Shown here piece after piece: positions 18,241 to 26,808 of a stretch of DNA of 64,000 nt. A program made the position numbers and the translations under genes. A model generated the notes under the pieces. It ran no database searches. It was not told the origin of the DNA and worked only from the letters and a program-made list of their open reading frames with translations. How positions within the stretch are numbered: the stretch's first letter is position 1; each line of letters opens with the position of its first letter. Source of the DNA: Alphaproteobacteria bacterium. Its GTDB lineage: Bacteria > Pseudomonadota > Alphaproteobacteria > Rhodobacterales > Rhodobacteraceae. The stretch is from the NCBI GenBank assembly GCA_030424865.1, contig JAUHVR010000019.1, forward strand, positions 1 to 64,000, written 5' to 3'.

Positions 18241-18949
18241 GACACGGGTTTCGATCTGGAAATCGATTTCGCAAACGCTGCGATCCGAGATTGCCGAGGG
18301 CCACTATGCCCCGGGCGACAAGCTGCCGACCGAGGCGGCGCTGTCCGCGCGATTCGGCGTCAACCGCCACACGGTCCGCCGTGCGCTGCAATCCATGTCG
18401 GACGAAGGCTTGGTCCACGCGCGTCGCGGCGCGGGGGTCTTTGTAGCGCATAACCCAGCGGACTACCCCATCGGCCGTCGCGTGCGCTTTCACGAAAACC
18501 TGACTGCCGCCGGACGCATGCCCGCCAAGCGCATCCTGTCCACGGTCACCCGCAAGGCCGACGCGCGCGAGGCCGAGGCGCTACAACTTGAACCGGGCGC
18601 GCCCGTCCATGTCTGCGAAGGCCTGTCGCTGGCCGATGACCAGCCGATGGCCCTGTTCCGCAGCGTTTTTCCGGCAGAGCGCATGCCTGACCTGCCCGCC
18701 GCGCTGGAACGGCATTCCTCGATCACCAAGGCGCTGAAGGACTGTGGGGTGACCGACTTCACCCGCTCCGAAACCCGCCTGAATGCCAAGACCGCCACCG
18801 CCACGCAGGCGCTGCACCTGATGATCAACGAAGGCGCGCCGATCCTGCGGTCCATCGGCATCAACGTGGATCCGAGCGGCCGACCGGTCGAATACGGCCG
18901 CACCTGGTTCTGCGGGGACCGGGTCACTCTGACGGTCAGCGATTTGTGA
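18239..18949 (+). CDS. phnF: GntR/HutC-family phosphonate regulator PhnF
   Basis: A 236-aa regulator with an N-terminal GntR winged helix (IWKSISQTLRSEIAEGHYAPGDKLPTE split over residues 6-32, then RFGVNRHTVRRALQSM) and a C-terminal UTRA ligand domain (GAPVHVCEGLSLADDQPMALF, PVEYGRTWF). Divergence from phnG and the intervening palindrome fit local repression of the C-P lyase operon. Its stop overlaps a possible GTG/ATG start of the downstream phnM-like gene, so the two are probably cotranscribed. Confidence 0.93.
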   Translation: MTRVSIWKSISQTLRSEIAEGHYAPGDKLPTEAALSARFGVNRHTVRRALQSMSDEGLVHARRGAGVFVAHNPADYPIGRRVRFHENLTAAGRMPAKRILSTVTRKADAREAEALQLEPGAPVHVCEGLSLADDQPMALFRSVFPAERMPDLPAALERHSSITKALKDCGVTDFTRSETRLNAKTATATQALHLMINEGAPILRSIGINVDPSGRPVEYGRTWFCGDRVTLTVSDL

Positions 18950-19026
18950 TGAAATCAAGGGCGTCTGTCACTGATCCGACACATAGCCCTTGTACAGGAC
19001 AGCAAACACTTCGGCAGAGCAGTCTC

Positions 19027-20208
19027 ATGATCCCTGGCCCAACATCCTTGCGTCTGACTGGCGCGATGGTCCTTCGCGACGGCGAAATGCAACAGCGCTC
19101 TGTTGCGTTCGAGGACGGTCGCATCTCCAAGGGCCCCCTGCCCGAGGTGGACCTGCGCGGCTACTACGTGATGCCCGGCATCATCGATCTGCACGGCGAT
19201 GCCTTTGAGCGCCACCTTGCCCCGCGCCCGACCGCGCCCTTCCCGATGGACAGCGCTCTGCGCGCCACCGACCGGGACGCGGCGGCCAATGGCGTGACCA
19301 CCGCCTGGATGGCCCACAGCTGGAGCTGGGAGGGCGGCTATCGCGGCCCTGACCACGCCGAGGCCTTTCTGTCCGCGCTGGATGCCTATCGCCCGCACGC
19401 CCTGACCGACCTGCGGGTACAGATCCGCTGCGAAACGCATACCGTTGGCACAGCGGACCGTCTGCTGGCGACGATCCGGCGGCACAACGTCGACTATGTG
19501 ATCTTCAACAATCACCTCGACGAAACGCTGGAAGAGGCCCGTGAACGCCCCGAGCGTCTACTTGGCTGGGCCAAGCAATCCAACCGCACGCCCGAAGAGT
19601 TCCTGGCCGTTGTCGACAAGGCTCTGGAACAAAAGCGCGATGTCCCGCGCTATCTTTGCAAGTTGGCCGAGGCGTTTGACACCTTGGGTGTGAGCTATGG
19701 CAGCCACGACGACCCCGACGGAGAGACGCGCGAGATGTACGCCATGATGGGCGCAAAGATCTGCGAGTTTCCGACACGCCGTTCTGCCGCGGCCCTTGCG
19801 CGCGCCGTGGGCGACCCGATCCTGATGGGCGCCCCCAACGTGGTGCGTGGCGGGTCGCAATCGGGCAACATTGCCGCCGCCGACCTGGTGCGCGCCAAGC
19901 TGTGTGATGCCCTGGTCTCGGACTACTACTATCCTGCGCTGATGCAGGCCGCCTTCCGGCTGGCCGACGACGGTCTGGCCACCCTGCCACGGGCCTGGGC
20001 GATGATCTCGACCCGTCCGGCCGAAATCCTGCGCCTGCCTGACCGCGGTGAGATCGACTATGGAAAGCGTGCTGACCTTGTGGTGGTGAACGCGACAACC
20101 CGTGCCGTCGAGGCCACCATCTGCGCGGGCCGGATCACCCACCTGACGGGCGAAGCCGCGGCGCGCTTCCTTGGCGCGCGCCCGGATCTTGCGCTAGCTG
20201 CTGAATAA
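19027..20208 (+). CDS. Second PhnM-like amidohydrolase
   Basis: A 393-aa amidohydrolase related to PhnM (10995-12137) but clearly divergent: IDLHGDAFERH replaces the PhnM HTDN motif, and it has NNHLDE, YGSHDDPDGE, EFPTRRS and MGAPNVVRGGSQSGN. Family knowledge would annotate it as alpha-D-ribose 1-methylphosphonate 5-triphosphate diphosphatase. Having both types in one locus suggests the second acts on a related phosphonate intermediate, which is inference. The start at 19027 fits the domain; starts at 18946/18949 overlapping phnF are possible. Confidence 0.87.
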   Translation: MIPGPTSLRLTGAMVLRDGEMQQRSVAFEDGRISKGPLPEVDLRGYYVMPGIIDLHGDAFERHLAPRPTAPFPMDSALRATDRDAAANGVTTAWMAHSWSWEGGYRGPDHAEAFLSALDAYRPHALTDLRVQIRCETHTVGTADRLLATIRRHNVDYVIFNNHLDETLEEARERPERLLGWAKQSNRTPEEFLAVVDKALEQKRDVPRYLCKLAEAFDTLGVSYGSHDDPDGETREMYAMMGAKICEFPTRRSAAALARAVGDPILMGAPNVVRGGSQSGNIAAADLVRAKLCDALVSDYYYPALMQAAFRLADDGLATLPRAWAMISTRPAEILRLPDRGEIDYGKRADLVVVNATTRAVEATICAGRITHLTGEAAARFLGARPDLALAAE

Positions 20209-20345
20209 TCAATCTTTCGCAAAGATGTCACACGCCTGTCATGGGTCATGCCGTAACAAGCGCTTGTGAGTGTGACCGCGATCGTCGCAGCGTAAGGCGA
20301 CAAACGTACCTAGATCCATACTCTTTCATAAGATGTTTCAGTACC

Positions 20346-20376
20346 AAAAAGGGCGGCCCTCGGGTCGCCCGTTTTT
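20346..20376. terminator. Terminator between convergent phnM-like and acyltransferase genes
   Basis: A run of five A, a GC-rich hairpin (GGGCGGCC / GGGTCGCCC, imperfect) and then GTTTTTA. It works on both strands and its right flank contains the stop codon of the acyltransferase gene. Confidence 0.8.
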
Positions 20377-21004
20377 ATTCGTAGCGCGCCAGAAACTCTG
20401 TCACGGGCAAGCTGCGGAAGTCCTGCAAAGCCGCGCGCAACGCCTCGTGGCTCCAGTCCCACCAGGCCAGGCGCTCCAACCGGGCGACGATCTCGGGCGC
20501 GAACCGCATCCGCACCACCTTGGCCGGCACCCCGGCAACAATCGCATAGTCCGGCACATCCTTTGTGACCACGGCCCCCGAGGCCACAACCGCCCCCGTT
20601 CCGACCCGCACCTCGGGCTTCACCTGCGCGTTGTGCCCGATCCAGGTGTCATGCCCGATGACCGCCCGCCGCGCGCGGCGCTTTTCGAACCAGGCCGCAT
20701 CGTCCTCGGCATCGTCCCAATACGAGGCTGACCGATACAGGAAATGATGCAGGCTCGCCCGGTCCAAGGGATGGTCCGTGGCGCCGATCCGCACAAAGCT
20801 TGCGATATTGGCGAACTTGCCGATCTCGGCATTGGCGATGTCGCAATAACGATCGCAGTAGGAATAGTCCCCGACAGTTGAATAGGCGACGCGACTGCCC
20901 TGCCCGATCTCGACAAAGCGCCCGAACTCGGCGCTTGTGATCGAACATCCCTCGTGCACCACAGGCGCCTCAGCTGAAAGCCTCGTCACGACGCCCCCCT
21001 TCAT
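20375..21004 (-). CDS. Hexapeptide-repeat acyltransferase of phosphonate loci
   Basis: The 209-aa protein has left-handed beta-helix hexapeptide repeats (VGDYSYCDRYCDIANAEIG, AVIGHDTWIGHNAQVKPE, VRVGTGAVVASGAVVTKDV) and the acetyltransferase tail YAIVAGVPAKVVRMRF. It fits the phosphonate-metabolism transferase family (TIGR03308, related to chloramphenicol acetyltransferases). It probably acetylates an aminophosphonate or pathway intermediate, as PhnO does, which is inference. The ATG at 21004 sits inside a repeat (GGAAAGATGAAG); GTG at 20989 after GGGGGG is an alternative. It is the last gene of the phnCDEE operon. Confidence 0.85.
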   Translation of the reverse strand: MKGGVVTRLSAEAPVVHEGCSITSAEFGRFVEIGQGSRVAYSTVGDYSYCDRYCDIANAEIGKFANIASFVRIGATDHPLDRASLHHFLYRSASYWDDAEDDAAWFEKRRARRAVIGHDTWIGHNAQVKPEVRVGTGAVVASGAVVTKDVPDYAIVAGVPAKVVRMRFAPEIVARLERLAWWDWSHEALRAALQDFRSLPVTEFLARYE

Positions 21005-21021
21005 CTTTCCGATAAATACTC
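20999..21021 (-). repeat. Dispersed repeat G(A/C)GTATTT-N3-GGAAAGATGAAG, copy 1
   Basis: On the minus strand the gap before the acyltransferase reads GAGTATTTATCGGAAAG followed by ATGAAG, so the gene's annotated ATG is part of the repeat. Two further copies face each other at 28.6 kb. Confidence 0.45.
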
Positions 21022-21042
21022 AAACCGGCGCAACGGCGGCCG

Positions 21043-22365
21043 TCAATGCCCGCCGTCATCACCTTTGATCAACCGCCGACGCAGCGCGCCGGAAACCCAG
21101 TCCATCACCATGACCATCAACACCACCAACACGATGTAATACGTCACCTCTTCCCAGTCTTTTTGGGTGATCATCGCCTGTGTCAACAGCAGGCCAATCC
21201 CACCCCCGGTGATCGCCCCGATCACGGTGGCCGAGCGGGTGTTCGATTCCAGATAGTACAGGATCTGGCTCAGCAGCACCGGCGTCACCTGCGGGATCAC
21301 GCCAAAACGATAGCGCTGCAGCGGCTTGGCGCCGGTGGACCGGATCCCCTCGATCTGCTTCTGATCGACGTTTTCCAGCGCCTCCGAGAAAAGCTTGCCA
21401 AAGGTGCCGGTGTCCGTGATCAGGATCGCCAGCGCCCCGGTCATCGGCCCAAGACCAAAGGCGCGGGTCAGGATGATCGTCCAGATCAGCGCATCAACCC
21501 CACGGAAGAAGTCAAAGAACCGGCGCGTCGCGAAGCGGACGGCCACAAAGGGCGAAAAGTTCTTGGCCGCCAGAAAGGCCAGCGGAAGCGAGACGATGGC
21601 CGCGCCAAAGGTGCCCAGGAAAGCCATCAGAACCGTCTCGCCAATGGCCCAATAGACGTCCTTGTGCAGCCACATCTTGTTGTTCCAGAAGTCGCTCAGG
21701 ATCGCGCCGGCCTCACCGGTCACAAACCGGCCCAGAACCTCGCCAAAGCCCAGCCCATGGTACGGGCTGTCCAGCGTGAAGAAGAAAAGCTCCCAGCCGG
21801 TGAAATAGCGGAACACCTCGGTGCGGTTGCGGGTGATCGTCAGGCGCCCCGCTTCGGTCGTGATCGCAACACGGTTTTTCGAGGCGTTGATCCACTCGGG
21901 GATCTCGTCCGAAGGATAGCTTTGCACCACGCCCTTGCTGCGCGAGACGGTGAATTCCATCAGGCCATAGCCCGGCACGTCATAGGTCACGCCGTTGTCG
22001 TCGGGCAGATAGGTGATGACGTGGCCGTCGCCCAGATCAATCACCGTGGTGTCGCCCAAGGCGACCCAGGCCGGGGCCTCGCCTTCGGGAAAACGGCCCT
22101 TTTTTTCACCTTCGATGGCGGCGGTCACGTCACCGCTGCGGTTGTCCCGCGTGATATGCACCTTGTGGCTGTAGACATCGGCCACCAGCGCACGGGCATT
22201 GTCGGCACTGGCGCGCTGGATCAGCCCCCCGATGTCGAAGGCAAAGAAAATGTAGACAAAGTACAGCAGCACCACGCCGGGGATGCCAAAGGCCAAAAGG
22301 CGCTTTTGGCGGAAAAGCCGGTTTGCCTGATCGCGAAGATCGGCGTTTGCGTCCATCATCGCCAT
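21043..22365 (-). CDS. phnE: Phosphonate ABC transporter permease PhnE (long form)
   Basis: A 440-aa inner-membrane permease. The first membrane segment (about residues 23-45) is followed by some 150 residues of hydrophilic, probably periplasmic sequence (KVHITRDNRSGDVT, VPGYGLMEFTVSRSKG), then the usual PhnE segments from about 190 on, with the conserved RGVDALIWTIILTRAFGLGP and GIRSTGAKPLQRYRFGVIPQV (EAA loop). With the other PhnE it forms the channel energised by PhnC. It starts 3 bp after the phnE1 stop. Confidence 0.93.
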   Translation of the reverse strand: MAMMDANADLRDQANRLFRQKRLLAFGIPGVVLLYFVYIFFAFDIGGLIQRASADNARALVADVYSHKVHITRDNRSGDVTAAIEGEKKGRFPEGEAPAWVALGDTTVIDLGDGHVITYLPDDNGVTYDVPGYGLMEFTVSRSKGVVQSYPSDEIPEWINASKNRVAITTEAGRLTITRNRTEVFRYFTGWELFFFTLDSPYHGLGFGEVLGRFVTGEAGAILSDFWNNKMWLHKDVYWAIGETVLMAFLGTFGAAIVSLPLAFLAAKNFSPFVAVRFATRRFFDFFRGVDALIWTIILTRAFGLGPMTGALAILITDTGTFGKLFSEALENVDQKQIEGIRSTGAKPLQRYRFGVIPQVTPVLLSQILYYLESNTRSATVIGAITGGGIGLLLTQAMITQKDWEEVTYYIVLVVLMVMVMDWVSGALRRRLIKGDDGGH

Positions 22366-22368
22366 GGC

Positions 22369-23247
22369 TCAGTGACCCCCTGCGTTGGAACCGTGGACCA
22401 GCTTGTCACGCACATAGCTCGACAGCTGATCAAAGAAGACAATGGTCAGGAACAGCAGGATGAACATGGCCGCGGCCTCGTCATACTTGCCCTGCCCCCA
22501 CTGGATCGAGACCTTCAGCTCGTGGCCCAGACCGCCCGCGCCGACAAAACCCAGGATGGCCGAGGCGCGGATGTTGATTTCGAAACGCAGCAGCGCATAG
22601 CTCAGCCAGTTCGGCGCCACCTGCGGGACGACCCCCAGCATCATGCGCTGCGACCAGTTTGCCCCGACCGAGGCCAGGCCATCGAGCGGCTTCAGATCGG
22701 CGTTTTCGTTGACCTCGGAAAACAGCTTGCCCAACGCGCCCACCGTGTGGAACGCAATTGCGATCATCGCGGGCACCGGGCCTCCGCCCAGGATAAAGAT
22801 CAGGACCAGCGCGATCACGATTTCGGGCACCGCGCGCATGATGTCCATGATCCGGCGGAAGACGCCGATCAGACGCGGATAACGCGCCATGCCGCGTGTC
22901 GCCAACAGCGACAGCACAATCGCCCCCAGCGCGCCGATCAGGGTCGACACGGCTGCGATGTTGATGGTCTCAACCAGCGCCGGAAAGAAATGCGCCAGGT
23001 GGCCAGGCAGTTCGCCGGCCTTGCTTGCGGCTTCGGCGATCACCTCGGCCGGGTAGTCAAAGAAATTGTCGATCCCGCCCCAGAAGCTGCCGCCATTGCG
23101 GTCTTCGGCCGTCTGGAACCCTGCGACCATGAGCAGAACAAAAATCGCCAGCATGATGCCGGAATACAGCCTGCGGCGACGGGCCTGCGCCATGTAAGAC
23201 GACTGGATGTCGTCGACGCGAACAGACCCTGCGGTGAGATCAGCCAT
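22369..23247 (-). CDS. phnE: Phosphonate ABC transporter permease PhnE
   Basis: A 292-aa inner-membrane permease with about six membrane segments, beginning at residues 31-48, and the PhnE-typical RRIMDIMRAVPEIVIALVLIF-type core split around residue 125, plus GLASVGANWSQRMMLGVVPQV as the EAA loop. It pairs with the long PhnE downstream to import phosphonates. An intercistronic hairpin separates it from phnD. Confidence 0.94.
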   Translation of the reverse strand: MADLTAGSVRVDDIQSSYMAQARRRRLYSGIMLAIFVLLMVAGFQTAEDRNGGSFWGGIDNFFDYPAEVIAEAASKAGELPGHLAHFFPALVETINIAAVSTLIGALGAIVLSLLATRGMARYPRLIGVFRRIMDIMRAVPEIVIALVLIFILGGGPVPAMIAIAFHTVGALGKLFSEVNENADLKPLDGLASVGANWSQRMMLGVVPQVAPNWLSYALLRFEINIRASAILGFVGAGGLGHELKVSIQWGQGKYDEAAAMFILLFLTIVFFDQLSSYVRDKLVHGSNAGGH

Positions 23248-23271
23248 GAGAAAGCCTTTGGGGAGGATACG

Positions 23272-23299
23272 AAAAAGCGGGCCCCGATCCGGGACCCGC
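23272..23299 (-). terminator. Intra-operon hairpin/attenuator between phnD and phnE
   Basis: On the minus strand GCGGGTCCCG-GAT-CGGGGCCCGC pairs fully (one G-U) and is followed by TTTTT, so it looks like a rho-independent terminator inside the operon. Such hairpins after binding-protein genes usually allow PhnD to exceed the permeases. Confidence 0.7.
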
Positions 23300-23316
23300 C
23301 AAGGGATCAGTCAAAC

Positions 23317-24228
23317 TTAGTTCGACTTCGCTTTGCGTGCTTCGATGATCGAAACATAGGCGTCGTGGGTGATCGGGTCGAAGCCCAGCGAGTCACCAGC
23401 GGCCACGCCGTAGGCGCAGTCAGCGTCGTTTTCGTGCAGGCTGTCGACCAGGGCGATCATTTTCGCCTTGACGTCGGCAGGCAGCGACTTGCGCAGAACG
23501 ATCGGGCCTTCCGGGATCGGAGCCGATTTCCAGATCTGCACCAGGTCGTTCATGTCAACCAGGCCGGCGTCAACCGCGCGGCGCAGCGCGCCCGAGTTGT
23601 AGCCGTCTTCCCAGTCACCCTGACCGTCGGCCCAGGTCACGCCACCGTCGATGTCGCCTGCGTTCACGGCAACGATGGTCTGTTCGTGGCCACCGGTGAA
23701 TTTCACTTCACCAAAGTAGTCACCCGATTCCATGGTGATGCCGTCTTTGTACTGGGGGATCTCGATCGAGGGGATCAGGTAGCCCGAGGTCGAGTTGGGG
23801 TCGCCGAAGCCGAACACTTTGCCGGCCATGTCGTCCAGCGAGGTGATGCCGCTGTCTTTGCGGGCAAAACCGATCGAGTGGTAGCCATACGAACCGTCCA
23901 GGTTGATTTTGACCAGAACCGGCTCAACGGCGTCGGGGTTGCGCAGGTAGGTCGCCGCATAGGACGACGCGCCCAGCCATGCCATGTCCAGAGTGCCGCC
24001 AACCAGGCCTTCGATCACGCCAGCATAGTCCGCAGGGGCGAACAGCTTGGTTTCAACGCCAAGGGCCTCTTCGGTGTATGCGCGCAGGCACTCGTTGTTG
24101 TTCAGACGGTCCTGTGCGTTCTCACCGCCCAGCAGGCCGATGCGGAACTCGGAAATGGCGTGGCCGTCGGCCATTGCAGCCGAGGTCAGAGCTGTGGTTG
24201 CCAGGGCGGCAGCGATCAGTTTTTTCAT
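23317..24228 (-). CDS. phnD: Phosphonate ABC transporter substrate-binding protein PhnD
   Basis: A 303-aa periplasmic protein with a Sec signal (MKKLIAAALATTALTSAAMA) and PhnD-type sequence: FRIGLLGGENAQDRL, LGASSYAATYLR, FGDPNSTSGYLIPS and TGGHEQTIVAVNAGDIDGGVTW. It captures phosphonates or organophosphate analogues for PhnCE. It is the second gene of the operon and is followed by a strong hairpin. Confidence 0.95.
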   Translation of the reverse strand: MKKLIAAALATTALTSAAMADGHAISEFRIGLLGGENAQDRLNNNECLRAYTEEALGVETKLFAPADYAGVIEGLVGGTLDMAWLGASSYAATYLRNPDAVEPVLVKINLDGSYGYHSIGFARKDSGITSLDDMAGKVFGFGDPNSTSGYLIPSIEIPQYKDGITMESGDYFGEVKFTGGHEQTIVAVNAGDIDGGVTWADGQGDWEDGYNSGALRRAVDAGLVDMNDLVQIWKSAPIPEGPIVLRKSLPADVKAKMIALVDSLHENDADCAYGVAAGDSLGFDPITHDAYVSIIEARKAKSN

Positions 24229-24285
24229 CGTTCAGGTCTCCATAAAGATTAACGGGGCCCAGTCTTGGAACCCCGATGATGAAAC

Positions 24286-25095
24286 TCAGGCAGTGATTGA
24301 TTGAGCGGCAGTCTTGTCGAGCGTGCCAATCTCGGTCGAGGTCGCCTCTTCCGAAAAGGACGCATCGGCGCCATAGATTTCGCGCGCCATGCCGGTCGTC
24401 AGCTGGTCCGCGGTGCCGTCAAAGACGATGCGGCCCGCGCGCATGCCGATCACGCGGTCGCAATAGCGGCGCGCCGTGTCCAGCGTGTGCAGGTTGGCGA
24501 TGACCATACGGCCATCTTCTTCGTGGATGCGGCGCAGGGCCTCCATCACGATCTGCGCGTTCATCGGGTCCAGCGAGGCGATGGGTTCGTCCGCCAGGAT
24601 GATCTTGGGGTCCTGCATCAGGGCGCGTGCAATAGCGACGCGCTGCTGTTGGCCACCCGACAGCGCCTCGGCGCGTTTGGGCGCATGTTCGGCGATTCCC
24701 AAACGATCAAGGATTTCGATCGCCTGGTGAATGTCTTCGGTCGGGAAGAGGTTGAACATGGTCGCCAGCGTCGAGCGTTTGTTCAGCGTGCCGTGCAGCA
24801 CGTTGCTGACCACGTCCATGCGAGGCACCAGGTTGAACTGCTGAAAAATCATCGCGCAGTCGGATTGCCACTTGCGTTTGGCCGTGGTCTTCAGCGCGGT
24901 GACGTTCAGATCGTCGTACCAGATCTCACCTTCGGTCACATCCGTCAGACGGTTCAGCATGCGCAGCAGGGTCGATTTCCCGGCACCCGAACGGCCGATG
25001 ATCCCGATCATCATGGGCCTGTCGACCGTGATATTCGCTGCATCAACAGCCGTGTTTCCGCCAAAGCGTTTGGTCAGATTTTCAATGCGCAGCAC
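24286..25095 (-). CDS. phnC: Phosphonate ABC transporter ATPase PhnC
   Basis: The 269-aa ATPase of the phosphonate importer: Walker [11 protein letters not shown]-loop [17 protein letters not shown], signature [14 protein letters not shown], Walker [17 protein letters not shown] and switch H in ANLHTLD. GTG at 25095 is the likely start, with GGGGTGA upstream. As first gene of phnCDEE it is preceded by a candidate triple Pho box. Confidence 0.95.
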   Translation of the reverse strand: MLRIENLTKRFGGNTAVDAANITVDRPMMIGIIGRSGAGKSTLLRMLNRLTDVTEGEIWYDDLNVTALKTTAKRKWQSDCAMIFQQFNLVPRMDVVSNVLHGTLNKRSTLATMFNLFPTEDIHQAIEILDRLGIAEHAPKRAEALSGGQQQRVAIARALMQDPKIILADEPIASLDPMNAQIVMEALRRIHEEDGRMVIANLHTLDTARRYCDRVIGMRAGRIVFDGTADQLTTGMAREIYGADASFSEEATSTEIGTLDKTAAQSITA

Positions 25096-25144
25096 GCCGT
25101 CACCCCGTGATTGGTCAGGGGCGGCTTAGGGGCGTGCGGCTACG

Positions 25145-25177
25145 CTTTTGTGACGAAAATGAAAAAGATTTGTAACG
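25145..25177 (-). promoter_or_regulatory. Candidate PhoB box (three 11-bp units) upstream of phnC
   Basis: On the minus strand the units CGTTACA-AATC, TTTTTCA-TTTT and CGTCACA-AAAG follow each other at exact 11-bp steps, with AT-rich 4-bp spacers, as in PhoB-binding sites. The outer units are good and the middle one is degenerate. It lies about 50 bp before the phnC start, as expected for a phosphate-starvation promoter. Binding is inferred. Confidence 0.6.
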
Positions 25178-25193
25178 CGGCTGGGGATAACGG

Positions 25194-25230
25194 CAAAAAA
25201 GAAACCGGGTCTAGACAACTAGACCCGGTT
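25194..25230 (-). terminator. Terminator of the pyrimidine-transport operon
   Basis: A perfect 12-bp stem (25203-25214 with 25219-25230) and a 4-nt loop, followed on the minus strand by TTTCTTTTTT. It ends the operon whose last gene stops at 25261. The loop and inner stem read CTAGTTGTCTAG, which includes the TTGTCTA half-site seen at the phnG/phnF operator. Confidence 0.88.
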
Positions 25231-25260
25231 GTATATTTTTGTGCAATTACAGCGTGTTGC

Positions 25261-26247
25261 TTATTTCAGCGCAACATCGGTAATGGCATGGGTCCAGGCC
25301 CCTTCGGGCGCCTTGGTGATCACCGGGTCCGAACCGCCCGACAGCAGCGAGGCCACGGTGCGCTCATAATCCGCCGGGTCCAGCGCGCCATTGCTGCCTG
25401 CGGTCAGCTTGGCAATCTCGCCCATCATGCGCACCTGGTGCTTTTCGGTCTGGGCGCCGGTTTCGTCGTAATCCAGAACGATCATCGCCGAGTCTTCGGG
25501 GTTTTCCTCGGCCCACTTCCAGCCCTTCATCGAGGCGCGGACAAAGCGCACCATCTTGTCGGCAAAGGCGGGATCGGCCAGGTTCTCTTCCAGCGCATAA
25601 AGCCCGTCTTCCAGCGTCGCCACGCCCTGATCTTCATACTTGAAGACCACCAGCTCTTCGGGCGTCAGCCCCGCGTCGATGACCTGCCAGTATTCGTTGT
25701 AGGTCATGGTCGAGACACAGGCCGCCTGCCCCTGCAGGATCGGATCGACATTGAAGCCCTGCTTCAGAACCGTCACGCCGTCCCCGCCATCGGTCGACAG
25801 GCCCAGCTGGCTCATCCAGCTCAGGAAGGGGAACTCGTTGCCAAAGAACCAGACGCCCAGCGTCTTGCCGGCAAAGTCATCGGTGGTTGCGACGCCGGCA
25901 TCCTTCCGGCAGGTCAGCATCATGCCCGAGCTCTTGAAAGGCTGCGCGATGTTCACCATCGCCAGACCCTTTTCACGGGCTGCCAGCGCGGCAGGCATCC
26001 ATTCAACGGTCACATCCGCGCCGCCACCGGCCAGCACCTGCGTCGGAGCGATGTCCGGGCCACCCGGCTTGATGGTGACGTTCAGATCCTCGGCTTCGTA
26101 AAAGCCCTGGTCCAGCGCTACGTAATAGCCCGCGAACTGGGCCTGCGTGACCCACTTCAATTGCAGCGTCACATCATCCGCCGCGGCCGCAATTCCGGCC
26201 CAGGCGCTCAGTGCGGCACCAGCCGCGAGTTTTGTCAGGTGTTTCAT
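25261..26247 (-). CDS. ABC transporter substrate-binding protein, NMT1/THI5-like (pyrimidine uptake)
   Basis: A 328-aa periplasmic protein with a signal peptide (KLAAGAALSAWAGIAAAA) and NMT1/THI5-family sequence (QLKWVTQAQFAGYYVALDQG, GGPDIAPTQVLAGGGADV). The family binds pyrimidine-like or thiamine-precursor rings. Its place in an operon with dihydropyrimidinase and ureidopropionase genes points to uracil, thymine or their dihydro/hydantoin forms, which is inference. ATG at 26247 after AAGGAG is chosen; GTG two codons upstream is possible. It is the last gene before a strong terminator. Confidence 0.88.
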   Translation of the reverse strand: MKHLTKLAAGAALSAWAGIAAAADDVTLQLKWVTQAQFAGYYVALDQGFYEAEDLNVTIKPGGPDIAPTQVLAGGGADVTVEWMPAALAAREKGLAMVNIAQPFKSSGMMLTCRKDAGVATTDDFAGKTLGVWFFGNEFPFLSWMSQLGLSTDGGDGVTVLKQGFNVDPILQGQAACVSTMTYNEYWQVIDAGLTPEELVVFKYEDQGVATLEDGLYALEENLADPAFADKMVRFVRASMKGWKWAEENPEDSAMIVLDYDETGAQTEKHQVRMMGEIAKLTAGSNGALDPADYERTVASLLSGGSDPVITKAPEGAWTHAITDVALK

Positions 26248-26280
26248 TCTCACACACTCCTTGTTGGTCTGGTATTGTTG

Positions 26281-26808
26281 CTATGTCTCCGTCGGGGCCG
26301 CGTTGCGAAACGAGAACCCGGCAGGATACTGGTGAAAGCCGTCAAAGTCTGCTTTGCCGATCGCCGCCCCGTGTTGGCGCAGGGTGGCATAAGCAATCGA
26401 CAGATGGAAAAAGAAATTTGGCAAGCCGTAACAGGTCAGGAACTCTGCAGCACTCTGCGTAAGGTCCGCATCGCCCGCGCGATGCGTAATCTGGCGTTCG
26501 GGCGCTCGAAAAAAATCCGCAGGATCAATCTCGGAAAGATGGCGGCGCACGACATCGGATCGCGCGATCAAATCACCCGTCCCCTCCAGGGCAATCGTCA
26601 GGTCAGGCACGGGTTTTCCGACCAGCGGCAGCACCGCACGCAGTGCAAAGCCCTGCGCGATGTTCAGGTTCTCGATGGCGGAAAACCCGTCTTCGGTCAG
26701 CCGCGCCTCCAGCATGTCTGGCGTTGCCTTCAGCGCCAGCGCGTCCAGGCGATCCAGATAGTGCAGGAACACCGGCACGCTGGCCTGAAAAAGCGCCTGA
26801 CCGTCCAT
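26281..26808 (-). CDS. DUF1993-family protein
   Basis: A 175-aa protein with the DUF1993 pattern: ALFQASVPVFLHYLDRLDALA at the start, FLTCYGLPNFFFHLSIAYATLR near the end and a C-terminal GKADFDGF. The family has a DinB-like helical-bundle fold and no known activity. ATG at 26808 overlaps the permease stop (TGATG), so it is translated as part of the pyrimidine transport operon, a place that hints at a role there. Confidence 0.78.
   Translation of the reverse strand: MDGQALFQASVPVFLHYLDRLDALALKATPDMLEARLTEDGFSAIENLNIAQGFALRAVLPLVGKPVPDLTIALEGTGDLIARSDVVRRHLSEIDPADFFRAPERQITHRAGDADLTQSAAEFLTCYGLPNFFFHLSIAYATLRQHGAAIGKADFDGFHQYPAGFSFRNAAPTET

Noticed and set aside
20234-20257. Pho-box-like CTGTCAT-GGGT-CATGCCG
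   Set aside because: Only one unit is good and it lies between convergent genes, so it has no promoter to serve.
21046-24252. 1068-codon plus-strand frame across phnE, phnE and phnD
   Set aside because: Although very long, it is antisense to three well-supported genes, crosses their intergenic gaps and has low-complexity His/Arg/Gln-rich sequence.
24229-24285. Hairpin CGGGG...CCCCG in the phnC-phnD gap
   Set aside because: Five-base stem with a long loop and no T-run; too weak for a terminator call.
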